Assembly (NCBI RefSeq): GCF_023016065.1
Contig: NZ_JALKAQ010000006.1
Coordinates: 1-64,000 of the forward strand
Direction of reading: 5' to 3'
DNA: 64,000 nucleotides
Origin: Marinobacter sp. S0848L
Lineage (GTDB): Bacteria > Pseudomonadota > Gammaproteobacteria > Pseudomonadales > Oleiphilaceae
Below the pieces are notes generated by a model. That model ran no database searches. It was given only the letters and a program-made list of their open reading frames with translations, and had not been told where the DNA came from. A program made the position numbers and the translations under genes. Shown one piece after another: positions 34,216 to 43,367 of this stretch. Each line of letters starts with the position of its first letter. Positions within the stretch are counted from its first letter, which is position 1.

Positions 34216-35703
34216 ATGAAACAGTCTGAATATCTGAGCTATGACGCCACAGCCTTGGCAGATTTGATGCGCAGGGGTGAAGTGACTTCGCACGAAGTGG
34301 TGGCAGCGGCCATCGAGCGCGCCAACACCGTCAATGGCAAGCTGAACGCAATCTGCCAGCCACAATTCAGTGAAGCGAAGGTGCAATCGTTTCCCGCTGA
34401 CGGTCCGTTTGCCGGTGTTCCCTTGTTGTTGAAAGATCTGGCTCAGGAGCAGGCGGGCTACCCTTGTACCTACGGAAGCCGGGCTTATCGCGACCATGTG
34501 CCGGCCCAGGATTCAGAGTTTGTTCGCCGTGCTCGCAAGGGTGGCCTGGTGTTTCTTGGCCGTACCGCGACCCCTGAATTTGGTCTGAAAGCCGTGACGG
34601 AATCGGAGCTTTGGGGGCCCACTCGAAACCCATGGGATCTCAGCCGAACGCCCGGTGGCTCCAGCGGCGGTTCCGGTGCAGCGGTTGCTGCCGGCATTGT
34701 GCCTATGGCGGGCGCCAATGACGGCGGTGGCTCGATTCGCATACCGGCCGCGTACAACGGATTGTTTGGTCTGAAGCCTTCTCGGGGGCGCATTTCACCG
34801 GGGCCTAACGTGGGAGAAGCCTGGACAGGCGCCTCTGCCGATCATGTGGTGACCCGCACGGTACGGGACAGCGCGGCCATGCTGGATATCTTGGCGGGGC
34901 CGGCCAGCGGCGACCCGTTCCGAATTCCCGAACCGGAAACGCCGTGGCTGAAGGCGATGCAGCAATCGCCGGGTAAACTGAAAATTGGTGTCTTTACGGC
35001 ATCGCCCTACGGCACCGACGTTGCTCCGGAGTGCGTAGCGGCGGTAGAAGAAACCGCCCGCCTGTTGGAAGGCATGGGCCACGAAGTGGAATACGCCCGC
35101 CCCGAATTTGACGGCCTGGCTCTGGCCCGCTGTTACCTCTCTTTGTACTTTGGCGAGGTTTCGGTGATGGCCCAGCGCGCCAAGGAACGCTATGGCGCGA
35201 CCGACAAAGAGTTGGAGCTGGATACCCGCCTTCTGGCGATGCTGGGTAACACCATGCCTTTGCCCGACTACGTTGCGCGGCGGCAGCAGTGGAATGATTT
35301 CTCCCGTGCGCTGGGGGCTTATTTTGCTCGGTTTGATCTGTATCTGTGCCCCACAGCCGGGCAACTTCCTGCCAAAATTGGTGAGCTTGATACGCCTGCA
35401 CATCTGAAAGTCGCTGCGAAACTGATGTTGGCTCTGAAAGCCGGTAAATTGGTACATCGCAGCGGTCAGGTGGACCAGATTGCCATGGAGAGCCTGGCTC
35501 GCACGCCGTTCACCCAGTTGGCGAACCTCACCGGAACACCGGCTATGTCCGTGCCGATGCACTGGACTCAAAGCGGCCTGCCCGTTGGCGTGCAGTTTGG
35601 TGCGGCGCATGGTGGCGAAGCCCGGTTGTTGCAGCTGGCGGCTCAGCTGGAAGAAACGAATCCGTGGTTTGAGAACTATGAGCGCCTGAACGACGTATTC
35701 TGA
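34216..35703 (+). CDS. Amidase signature family protein
   Basis: The 495-residue protein is a full-length amidase-signature hydrolase. The Ser-cisSer-Lys triad can be placed at Lys73 (LLLKDLA), Ser149 (RTPGGSSGG) and Ser173 (DGGGSIRIPAAYNGLFG). The signature GGSSGGSGAAVAAG covers about 147-160. Such enzymes hydrolyse amides to acids and ammonia; the substrate is not predictable here. There is no GatB or GatC near it, so GatA is unlikely. No signal peptide is visible. Confidence 0.9.
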   Translation: MKQSEYLSYDATALADLMRRGEVTSHEVVAAAIERANTVNGKLNAICQPQFSEAKVQSFPADGPFAGVPLLLKDLAQEQAGYPCTYGSRAYRDHVPAQDSEFVRRARKGGLVFLGRTATPEFGLKAVTESELWGPTRNPWDLSRTPGGSSGGSGAAVAAGIVPMAGANDGGGSIRIPAAYNGLFGLKPSRGRISPGPNVGEAWTGASADHVVTRTVRDSAAMLDILAGPASGDPFRIPEPETPWLKAMQQSPGKLKIGVFTASPYGTDVAPECVAAVEETARLLEGMGHEVEYARPEFDGLALARCYLSLYFGEVSVMAQRAKERYGATDKELELDTRLLAMLGNTMPLPDYVARRQQWNDFSRALGAYFARFDLYLCPTAGQLPAKIGELDTPAHLKVAAKLMLALKAGKLVHRSGQVDQIAMESLARTPFTQLANLTGTPAMSVPMHWTQSGLPVGVQFGAAHGGEARLLQLAAQLEETNPWFENYERLNDVF

Positions 35704-35844
35704 ATGACGCGGCAGGATTTGGGTGCAGGGTTGAGATCTGCGCCCAAGCCCCCACGTTTATCTTTTCTACAGTGAACACGCTATGCTGTATGTCAGGGGC
35801 AGGTCCCCTGACCACTCTGATGGCATCGAGGAGGCGAGCATCTT

Positions 35845-36453
35845 ATGAACCAATCGATGGCAATCGACGATCTGGTATCCGTAGCACAGGCGGAAGCCAT
35901 GGGGGAGTTAGATGCCCCGATGATGGCGATCGTGCTGTCCAGTGACCAAAGCTATGACCTACCCATCCAATCTCTGGAGACCGATGCCGACAAGGCCCGT
36001 TGGGGTTTGATTCTGCGGGCTGCGCGAGAACACGTAGAGGCCGACGCGGTCGCTGTGCTGTACCCGGCCTGGACAACGGTTCGGCGTAAACCCACCGAAG
36101 AGCAAGCCGTGGAAGCGGCGGTTGACGATGAAGAGCACCCGGAAGACGACGCCGGCCCCATCGACACCTTGTTTGTGCAATTGCACACGCGGGAGCGCAT
36201 CTATTGGCGAGGTTTTGAGCAAATCAGAGATCCCCGGCACCAGCGCATCATCGGTTTCCGGCGCATCAAGGCGTTATCGTCCGACTACGACCGAGACAGT
36301 GCTCCCAACATTGCGGCATGGCTGAATACATTGTTCGAGCCTCTGCCTGATGAAGGCGAAGAAACGGCGATCGATCGCGAGCTGGCAGACCTGCTGGAAG
36401 AACCGGAGGTCAGTGCCGCACTTTATCCCCGGCAGTTGCGCTCTCTGCACTGA
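35845..36453 (+). CDS. Hypothetical acidic protein
   Basis: I do not recognise this family. The 202-residue protein has no membrane segment or signal peptide. It is acidic, with a run of Glu/Asp around EEQAVEAAVDDEEHPEDDAG (about 88-107) that is probably disordered. A folded core may lie around VQLHTRERIYWRGFEQIRDPRHQRIIGFRRIKALSSDYDRD, broken at about residue 130. The start has GAGGAGG upstream. It lies between the amidase and metN and is probably monocistronic. Confidence 0.7.
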   Translation: MNQSMAIDDLVSVAQAEAMGELDAPMMAIVLSSDQSYDLPIQSLETDADKARWGLILRAAREHVEADAVAVLYPAWTTVRRKPTEEQAVEAAVDDEEHPEDDAGPIDTLFVQLHTRERIYWRGFEQIRDPRHQRIIGFRRIKALSSDYDRDSAPNIAAWLNTLFEPLPDEGEETAIDRELADLLEEPEVSAALYPRQLRSLH

Positions 36454-36539
36454 TGGAGTGAGCGCCTAACGCTACGGGTAAGGGCAACTACCCACAAACG
36501 GCCCTTGGACAGTGGTTCGGGTTTGGCCGCCGAATACGT

Positions 36540-36545
36540 TATAAT
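36540..36545 (+). promoter_or_regulatory. Putative -10 element ahead of metN
   Basis: A perfect TATAAT lies 60 bp upstream of metN. I could not find a convincing -35 at 16-18 bp, and no MetJ box or S-box is apparent, so this is a weak call. Confidence 0.35.
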
Positions 36546-36605
36546 CGGCGGCTTTCACTCTGCCCCACGACGCTTTGACGAAAGCGCTTATCCAAGGCAC
36601 TGACC

Positions 36606-37613
36606 ATGATTGTATTTGACGAGGTAAGGAAGTCGTACCAGGTGGGTGGCCGGGACATTCCCGCGTTGCGCCCGACCAGTATGACCATCGAAACCGGTGA
36701 AGTTTTTGGCATTGTCGGCCATTCCGGCGCAGGCAAATCGACACTGATTCGACTGATTAATAAGCTCGAGCCGGTATCCGGTGGCCGCATTCTGATTGAA
36801 GGCGAAGACATTACCGGCTATTCCGCCGCGGAACTGCGTGCTTTTCGCCGCAAAGTTGGAATGATCTTCCAGCATTTCAATCTGCTGTCCTCGAAGACGG
36901 TTGCAGATAACATCGCCTTTCCGATGAAGCTGGCCGGTATCTATAGCAAAACCGAGATTCGCGAACGGGTCGAAGAGCTGCTGGCACGGGTGAGTTTGAG
37001 CGATCACGCCAACAAATACCCTTCGCAGCTGTCTGGCGGACAGAAACAGCGAGTGGGCATAGCACGGGCACTGGCCTGCCGACCGACCGTATTGTTGTGC
37101 GACGAAGCGACCAGTGCACTGGACCCGCAAACGACCCAATCGGTATTGAAATTGCTGGCGGATATCAACAAAGAACTGGGCCTGACCATCGTCCTGATTA
37201 CTCACGAGATGGACGTGGTACGCCGGGTGTGCGACCGGGTTGCCGTGATGGATGCCGGGCGTGTGGTGGAAATGGGTCCGGTCAGTGAAGTGTTTCTGCA
37301 CCCCCAACACCCGACCACCCGGGATTTTGTACTGGAAAGCGAGAGCATTGACGGCGATGAGCTGCAGGAAAACCTGCAAAAAGCGGATGGCCGGATTCTG
37401 CGCCTGACCTTCAAGGGCGAGTCAACCTACAAGCCTCTGCTGGGCAAGGTGGCCCGACAGTCCGGCGTTGACTTCAGCATCTTGTCCGGTCGTATCGACC
37501 ACATCAAAGACACCCCCTATGGCCAGCTGACCCTCTCTCTGATCGGCGGCGATGTTGAGGTGGCCTTGAAAGCCCTCGAAGCCGCAGATGTACACGTGGA
37601 GGTGGTGCGCTGA
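36606..37613 (+). CDS. metN: Methionine ABC transporter ATP-binding protein MetN
   Basis: MetN powers methionine import. The 335-residue protein has Walker [10 protein letters not shown] (38-46), [15 protein letters not shown] signature and [12 protein letters not shown]. The C-terminal NIL domain (about 260-335) binds methionine for trans-inhibition in E. coli MetN. metI follows with a 1-bp overlap. The three genes metN, metI and metQ are in the usual order. Confidence 0.95.
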   Translation: MIVFDEVRKSYQVGGRDIPALRPTSMTIETGEVFGIVGHSGAGKSTLIRLINKLEPVSGGRILIEGEDITGYSAAELRAFRRKVGMIFQHFNLLSSKTVADNIAFPMKLAGIYSKTEIRERVEELLARVSLSDHANKYPSQLSGGQKQRVGIARALACRPTVLLCDEATSALDPQTTQSVLKLLADINKELGLTIVLITHEMDVVRRVCDRVAVMDAGRVVEMGPVSEVFLHPQHPTTRDFVLESESIDGDELQENLQKADGRILRLTFKGESTYKPLLGKVARQSGVDFSILSGRIDHIKDTPYGQLTLSLIGGDVEVALKALEAADVHVEVVR

Positions 37614-38290
37614 TGGAAGCTTTAATGGAAACCCTGATGGGCAACGTCGATTGGGCCGAGATTGGTATCGCCAGCTGGGACACCCTGGTGATGGTGGGCA
37701 TGTCGCTCTTGTTCAGCGTACTGATTGGCCTGCCGATAGGTGTGCTGCTGTTCCTCTTCGGCAAGCGCCAGTTGCTCGAACAACCGGTGGCCTATGCGGT
37801 GCTGTCGTTTGTGGTGAACGTGCTGCGGTCGGTGCCGTTTATCATTCTGCTGATCGTGATGATTCCGTTCACGGTGATGCTGATCGGCACCTCTCTGGGT
37901 GTGGCTGGTGCGATCCCGCCGTTGGTGGCAGGTGGTGCGCCCTTCTTTGCCCGCTTGGTTGAAACGTCACTCCGGGAAGTAGACCGGGGCATTATCGAAG
38001 CCACACAGGCGATGGGCGCGAACATCCGCCAGATCGTATTCGGTGCCTTGCTGCCTGAAGCACTTCCGGGCATCATCGCGGGTATTACTGTTACAGCGAT
38101 CACCTTGGTTTCTTATGCCGCTATGTCTGGTGTCATCGGTGGTGGTGGTTTGGGCGATCTGGCCATTCGATTCGGTTACCAGCGTTTCCAAACCGATGTG
38201 ATGGTCATTACCGTCGCTCTGCTGGTGATTTTCGTGCAGTTGCTGCAAATGGCGGGTGATCGTCTGGTGCTGTATTTCAGTCGTAAGTAA
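37613..38290 (+). CDS. metI: Methionine ABC transporter permease MetI
   Basis: The 225-residue permease has five to six membrane segments and the EAA-type loop ETSLREVDRGIIEATQAMG (about 120-138) that docks on MetN. The C-terminal SYAAMSGVIGGGGLGDLAIRFGYQRF is typical of MetI. It is translationally coupled to metN and followed by metQ 38 bp later. Confidence 0.95.
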   Translation: MEALMETLMGNVDWAEIGIASWDTLVMVGMSLLFSVLIGLPIGVLLFLFGKRQLLEQPVAYAVLSFVVNVLRSVPFIILLIVMIPFTVMLIGTSLGVAGAIPPLVAGGAPFFARLVETSLREVDRGIIEATQAMGANIRQIVFGALLPEALPGIIAGITVTAITLVSYAAMSGVIGGGGLGDLAIRFGYQRFQTDVMVITVALLVIFVQLLQMAGDRLVLYFSRK

Positions 38291-38328
38291 TCAAGAATAA
38301 TGAACTTTTAAAGTAGGAGCATGTGTAG

Positions 38329-39111
38329 ATGATTCTGAAGAAAACACTGGTGGCCTTGGCCGCCGCAGCGACTTTCTCAACCGCGGTATCCGCAGAATCA
38401 CTGTCGGTAGCCGCGACTCCGGTACCTCACGCCGAGCTGCTGGAATTTGTGAAGCCGACGCTGGCGGAGCAAGGTGTCGAGCTGGACGTAAAAGTGTTCA
38501 CCGACTACGTTCAGCCAAACATTCAGGTTGACCAAAAGCGGATGGATGCGAACTTTTTCCAGCACCAGCCGTACCTGGACGAATTCAATGATGGCCGTGG
38601 CACCAGCCTGGTCACCGTAACGGGCGTGCACGTTGAGCCGTTCGGTGCCTATTCCACCAAGATCGAGTCTCTGGACGATCTGGAAGAAGGTGCGGTTGTG
38701 GCTATTCCGAACGACCCCACCAACGGTGGCCGTGCCTTGCTGCTGCTTCAGAAAGCCGGTCTGATCACGTTGGAAGATGAAAGCAAAATCACCGCCACTC
38801 CGCGTGACATTGCCGACAACCCGAAAGATCTGGATTTCAAAGAGCTGGAAGCCGCCACTCTGCCGCGTATCCTGAATCAGGTAGACGTTGCCCTGATCAA
38901 TACCAACTACGCGTTGGAAGCAGGCCTGAACCCGTCTGAAGACGCCCTGATCATTGAAGGCTCCGAGTCTCCGTACGTCAACATCCTGGTTGCGCGTCCG
39001 GACAACAAAGACAGCGAAGCCATGCAGAAGTTGGCTAACGCATTGAAATCCGATGCGGTTAAAGACTTCATCAAAGAAAAGTATGAGGGCGCGGTTGTTC
39101 CGGCTTTCTAA
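38329..39111 (+). CDS. metQ: Methionine ABC transporter substrate-binding protein MetQ
   Basis: MetQ presents methionine to MetI. The 260-residue protein has a signal peptide ending in STAVSAES (about residue 22-24) and the NlpA/MetQ core with LSVAATPVPHAELLEFVKP and YVQPNIQVDQKRMDANFFQHQPYLDEFN, broken at about residue 65. There is no cysteine at the cleavage site, so it does not look like a lipoprotein, unlike E. coli MetQ. A terminator follows. Confidence 0.93.
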   Translation: MILKKTLVALAAAATFSTAVSAESLSVAATPVPHAELLEFVKPTLAEQGVELDVKVFTDYVQPNIQVDQKRMDANFFQHQPYLDEFNDGRGTSLVTVTGVHVEPFGAYSTKIESLDDLEEGAVVAIPNDPTNGGRALLLLQKAGLITLEDESKITATPRDIADNPKDLDFKELEAATLPRILNQVDVALINTNYALEAGLNPSEDALIIEGSESPYVNILVARPDNKDSEAMQKLANALKSDAVKDFIKEKYEGAVVPAF

Positions 39112-39139
39112 GCACCGGCGATTGCTAACTCATTGATAC

Positions 39140-39172
39140 AAAAAAGGGCAGGTGTTTCACCTGCCCTTTTTA
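39140..39172. terminator. Terminator after metQ
   Basis: AAAAAAGGGCAGGTG (39140-39154) and CACCTGCCCTTTTTA (39158-39172) form a 9-bp GC core with a 3-nt loop and T-tracts on both strands. It serves metQ and the convergent peroxiredoxin gene. Confidence 0.92.
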
Positions 39173-39191
39173 CGTTTATAACCCGTAGCGA

Positions 39192-39845
39192 TTAATCACC
39201 GCCCCAGTTGGTTTTGGGGTCTGGCGTCATCCGCAGGTAAGACTTAACGGCCTTATAGCCTTTCGGGAAACGCTGTTTGATTTCGTCTTCATCCTGAAGC
39301 GAGGGCACGATTACAACATCACCGCCCCGTTCCCAGTTGCCCGGTGTGGCCACTTTGTGGTCGTCGGTCAGCTGCAGGGAGTCGATCACACGCAGAACTT
39401 CGTTGAAGTTCCGGCCGGTAGATGCCGGGTACGTGATGATCAGGCGGACTTTTTTGTTCGGGTCAATCACGAACAGAGAGCGAACCGTCAGGCTGCTGTC
39501 TGCATTGGGGTGGATCATATCGTACAGCTCGGAAACCTTGCGATCCTGGTCTGCAATGATCGGGAAGTTCACCGTGCAGCCTTGGGTTTCGTTGATGTCT
39601 TTGATCCAATCATGGTGAGAGTCGACCGGGTCAACACTCAGGGCAATTGCTTTCACGTTGCGCTCGGCGAACTTGTCTTTCAGCTTAGCCGTCAGACCCA
39701 GTTCGGTTGTGCACACAGGGGTAAAATCGGCCGGGTGCGAGAACAGAACACCCCAGCTGTCTCCTAACCATTCGTGGAAGCGGATAGTGCCTGCACTGGA
39801 TTCCTGTTCAAAATCCGGTGCGGTATCTCCTAGGCGTAAACTCAT
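39192..39845 (-). CDS. 1-Cys peroxiredoxin (Prx6 type)
   Basis: The 217-residue protein reduces peroxides. Its peroxidatic cysteine is Cys45 in SHPADFTPVCTTELG, and the later FPIIADQDRKVSELYDM and YPASTGRNFNEVLRVIDSLQ are of the Prx6 group, which works with one active cysteine. The start at 39845 has AAAGGAGA upstream. The longer frame upstream has no ribosome site. It is probably monocistronic; the 178 bp between it and the next gene show no clear operator. Confidence 0.93.
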   Translation of the reverse strand: MSLRLGDTAPDFEQESSAGTIRFHEWLGDSWGVLFSHPADFTPVCTTELGLTAKLKDKFAERNVKAIALSVDPVDSHHDWIKDINETQGCTVNFPIIADQDRKVSELYDMIHPNADSSLTVRSLFVIDPNKKVRLIITYPASTGRNFNEVLRVIDSLQLTDDHKVATPGNWERGGDVVIVPSLQDEDEIKQRFPKGYKAVKSYLRMTPDPKTNWGGD

Positions 39846-40023
39846 GCTCGGTCTCCTTTCACGCATTGTTGTAAAACAGAGGTTTTTGGCGGCGCTCGTG
39901 GCTGCCAACTGGATAACCCAGTGTATACAAGTAACCATGGAGCCGCAGGGGGGTAAATGCAAGGGGGCTTGATCTACCTCATCTGCAACGCCCACTTCCT
40001 TGAGGGCGGATTCCGGATATGAG

Positions 40024-41385
40024 TCAGAGCGCCCCCGGGCTCATCTGTTTATCAAAATAGTCTTTGGTTAGGCGGAATACCACCGGGCTGAGTAGCAGCA
40101 GAGCGATCAGGTTGGGCAGAGCCATCATCGCATTCAGAGTATCGGCCAGCAGCCAGATGAAGCCAAGATTAACGGTGGCACCCACAGGGATCGCAATGAT
40201 CCAGACAATCCGATAAGGCACAATCGCTTTTACACCGAACAAGAATTCGATGCTGCGCTCACCGTAGAAAGACCAACCCAGAATAGTGGTAAAGGCAAAG
40301 ATCGCCAGTGCGATGGCCACCATGTAATTGCCCAGACCCGGAAGGCCGGTTTCGAAGGCCAGAGAGGTCAAAGCGGCGCCCGTTTCGCCCGATGTCCAAA
40401 CGCCGGACGTGATAATCACCAAGCCGGTAATGCTGCACACAATGATGGTGTCGATGAAGGTGCCAAGCATGGCCACCATGCCCTGGCGAACCGGGTCTTT
40501 AGTTTGCGCAGCTGCGTGGGCGATGGGCGCAGAACCCAAGCCTGCCTCGTTGGAGAAGATGCCGCGTGCAACACCAAAACGAATGGCGGCCCAGACAGCT
40601 GCGCCGGCAAAACCACCCTCGGCAGCCGCAGGACTGAAGGCATAGCTGAAAATCAGATCGAATGCTGCGGGAATTTCATGAGCGTTAATGGCGAGAACCA
40701 CCAGTCCGATCATCACATAAGACACCGCCATGAAGGGGACCAGCGCACTGGCAACCTGACCGATGCGCTTGATGCCGCCGATCAGAACCATGCCCACCAG
40801 CACCATCAGCACCAAGCCGGTAACCCAGTGAGGAATGCTGAAATTAACTTCCAGCACATCGGCGACTGAGTTTGCCTGCACGGTATTGCCAATGCCGAAC
40901 GCCGCGACCGAGGCGAAAATGGCGAACAGCACACCCAGCCACGCCCACTTTTTACCCAAGCCGTTGCGAATGTAATACATCGGGCCACCCACGTGGGCGC
41001 CGCGTTCATCCACTTCTCGGAACCGAACGGCTAGCACAGCTTCGGAATATTTGGTCGCCATGCCCACCAGCGCCGTCAACCACATCCAGAACAACGCACC
41101 GGGACCACCCAAAAACACCGCCGTGGCCACGCCGGCGATGTTACCTGTGCCGACGGTCGCCGACAGCGCGGTCATCAGTGCCTGAAATGGCGGAATATCC
41201 CCTTCGTCGTCACCGCCGCGAGCCCGGCCGTTCCACATTAGGCGGAAACCTGCGCCGAGCTTCATGATGGGCATGAGTTTGAGGCCGAGACTCAGGAATA
41301 AGCCGACACCCAAAATCATGACCAACATGGGTGGCCCCCATACCAACCCGTTGATTTCACTTACAAAGTTAGAAATTGCTTCCAT
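40024..41385 (-). CDS. Alanine/glycine:cation symporter (AGCS) family protein
   Basis: The 453-residue membrane protein has about ten helices. It shows the AGCS signature: TVGTGNIAGVATAVFLGGPG (about 86-105), GMATKYSEAVLAV and RGIFSNEAGLGSAPIAHAAAQ (about 275-295). It would import alanine or glycine with Na+. It is flanked by genes on the other strand and is likely a single-gene unit. Confidence 0.93.
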   Translation of the reverse strand: MEAISNFVSEINGLVWGPPMLVMILGVGLFLSLGLKLMPIMKLGAGFRLMWNGRARGGDDEGDIPPFQALMTALSATVGTGNIAGVATAVFLGGPGALFWMWLTALVGMATKYSEAVLAVRFREVDERGAHVGGPMYYIRNGLGKKWAWLGVLFAIFASVAAFGIGNTVQANSVADVLEVNFSIPHWVTGLVLMVLVGMVLIGGIKRIGQVASALVPFMAVSYVMIGLVVLAINAHEIPAAFDLIFSYAFSPAAAEGGFAGAAVWAAIRFGVARGIFSNEAGLGSAPIAHAAAQTKDPVRQGMVAMLGTFIDTIIVCSITGLVIITSGVWTSGETGAALTSLAFETGLPGLGNYMVAIALAIFAFTTILGWSFYGERSIEFLFGVKAIVPYRIVWIIAIPVGATVNLGFIWLLADTLNAMMALPNLIALLLLSPVVFRLTKDYFDKQMSPGAL

Positions 41386-41582
41386 GAGGACTCCCGGTGT
41401 TTCCGATGGATTGTGCGGCGGCTTTGGTGTGTTAAGAGATAACTGCTTGAGTTTAGTTGATAATTTTCACCTATGAAATGCTTGGCTGTAACGGTTTCCT
41501 ATTTCGCAAAGAATTGCCTATGTTTAAAGAGAGGTCTGTCGGCCAGAAAAGAGATTCTTTACCGCGATCAAGGGGGTTGCCG

Positions 41583-42014
41583 ATGCATTCATTGAAGGTT
41601 TCTGAAGTTATGTGGAACCACATAGAACCGATTCGGTGCGGAGCGCCACTGACCAATGTGGTTAAAACGCTGTTGGAAAACCACGTGACCGGATTGCCTG
41701 TGGTGGATGCGCAGCGACGAGTACTGGGGTTTGTCTCTGAACAGGATTGTATTCACGCGCTGTTGGTCAGTAATTATCACAGCGAAGGTGAGCCCAACGT
41801 AGACGATGTCATGTTCCGCAATCCAGTGACGGTGACTCCGGATACGTCTGTGGTGGATTTGGCGCAGAATCTGGGCGCGGGCAAACCAAAAGTCTATCCA
41901 GTGGTCGAAAACGGCAAATTGGTCGGGGTAGTTACCCGTTCAGCCATATTGGCTCAGTTGGCGAAAGCGGGCCAAACCATGGAACGGTCACGGTTTGCGG
42001 ACGCTGAAGATTAG
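41583..42014 (+). CDS. CBS-domain pair protein
   Basis: The 143-residue protein consists of two CBS motifs (about 5-60 and 75-130): VSEVMWNHIEPIRCGAPL and DDVMFRNPVTVTPDTSVVDLAQN. Such stand-alone pairs bind adenine nucleotides and regulate a partner that is not encoded in fusion here. AGGGGG lies 8 bases before the start. An upstream in-frame ATG at 41520 cannot be excluded. It converges on the HD-GYP gene with an 11-bp gap. Confidence 0.85.
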   Translation: MHSLKVSEVMWNHIEPIRCGAPLTNVVKTLLENHVTGLPVVDAQRRVLGFVSEQDCIHALLVSNYHSEGEPNVDDVMFRNPVTVTPDTSVVDLAQNLGAGKPKVYPVVENGKLVGVVTRSAILAQLAKAGQTMERSRFADAED

Positions 42015-42025
42015 CAAGCTTGAGA

Positions 42026-43153
42026 TTACGAGTTCCGGAAGCCCCAGATCAAACTGAAATCCATGGATGGCATTACTTCCGTTTCTTCAAACTGGACAAT
42101 AGCGTACTCGGGCTCATCGGTGTTCCGCTCGAACGTTCCAGTATAGCGTTGTCCTCGTGGGCTGATGAGGGTGCTTACAACGGCTCCCTGATGGCCTTCA
42201 GGTCGCTGTTTCACCACACCGATTTCATCGTTCGCAAGGCGAACCAGCACCCCAGGGGGGTAGTCGCCCAGTATCTCGAGTAAGGCTTTCGGAATGGCAG
42301 GCCGAAACTGGTCGTTGCTAAGGGTGTGGAGCAGTTTTCGGGCCGCAACAACGTTCATCCGGTCTCGGTAGGCGCGTTTCGTAATCATGGCAACGTACCG
42401 TTCTGACAGTGCCAAGATCTCCGCTTCCGGCAATATGTCTGAACCTGCCAGGCCGGCAGGATAGCCCGAACCATCGGCTTTTTCGTGATGCTGTATGATG
42501 CATTGCAGCATGCGAGTGTTCGATATGCCGGCCGCTCGAAGCGCTTCTACGGCCCGTTCGGGATGCTTGCGAATGACGGCGCGTTGCTCGGTGGTTAAAA
42601 CGTGGTTTGAAGCATTTAACTGGTCGGCAACGGGGATCAGGGCAAGGTTGGCGGTCAGAGCGGAGACGACCAGCGACGTAGTGCGCTTGTGCTCTAAATT
42701 AAACTGACGAGCGATGAAGTGGCTAAGAATGCCGTAGAACAGCGTCTGTTCATAGATGTTCGGGTTGACCGAGTACAAGTGGACCAGTGCCAGCGTTGCG
42801 TCAGGTGCCTGCTTGCAAATTCGCTCAAGCATACGCGCGACCCCAAGTAGGCGACTTTTTGCGCTCGGCGCCTGTGAGGTTACTGCAGATAGGGTCGCTT
42901 CGAGCGTGGCGAGTAAATCGCCGTATTCGGCAAAGGGGTTGCAGGGGCGTTCGTCAGTGTATTGTTCGAGCCTGCGTGGCCTGGATGCAATCGGTTTGAA
43001 TTGACCCCGCTCATACAGTTGCTCGACCTGAGCGTCTGAGTAAATAATGTAGCCCTGCCGTAACAGCACGTTGCCGTCCACATCATAAACATCCCATGGC
43101 AGAGGTTTTCCGATAACCAGCGCTCCAGGCGCAATGCGGACCAAGCTAGTCAA
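42026..43153 (-). CDS. Degenerate HD-GYP domain protein
   Basis: The 375-residue protein keeps the C-terminal HD-GYP block HHEKADGSGYPAGLAGSDI near residue 221. However, the expected LLHDIGK-like segment reads SALTANLALIPV, so the HD dyad is absent. The distal residues PPGVLVRLANDEIGVV resemble the usual HD-GYP end. The N-terminus (about 1-150) is a separate domain starting MTSLVRIAPGALVIGKPL. Without the metal ligands it may not hydrolyse c-di-GMP and may act as a sensor or adaptor instead. The nearby GGDEF gene at 43368 is divergent. Confidence 0.85.
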   Translation of the reverse strand: MTSLVRIAPGALVIGKPLPWDVYDVDGNVLLRQGYIIYSDAQVEQLYERGQFKPIASRPRRLEQYTDERPCNPFAEYGDLLATLEATLSAVTSQAPSAKSRLLGVARMLERICKQAPDATLALVHLYSVNPNIYEQTLFYGILSHFIARQFNLEHKRTTSLVVSALTANLALIPVADQLNASNHVLTTEQRAVIRKHPERAVEALRAAGISNTRMLQCIIQHHEKADGSGYPAGLAGSDILPEAEILALSERYVAMITKRAYRDRMNVVAARKLLHTLSNDQFRPAIPKALLEILGDYPPGVLVRLANDEIGVVKQRPEGHQGAVVSTLISPRGQRYTGTFERNTDEPEYAIVQFEETEVMPSMDFSLIWGFRNS

Positions 43154-43367
43154 TTTTACATCCCTGTTTGTGCCGTCAAGCGATACATACCTCTATTATG
43201 ATCGTATACTGGTTGCTAATACAATGTAGACAGCTTTGCTGGATACTTTCTGACAAGATTGTGTCTTTCGATGCATATTTGTTAAGAATCGTAGTCACTT
43301 AGCGACCACCGTCCGGGCGTGCGCTAGGCTCTGGATTCTCCACCCCTTTTGCCGGTCACTACGCTGC

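Noticed and set aside
36454..36605. SAM riboswitch or MetJ box ahead of metNIQ
   Set aside because: I saw no AGACGTCT-like repeats and no S-box core; only a -10 hexamer is visible.
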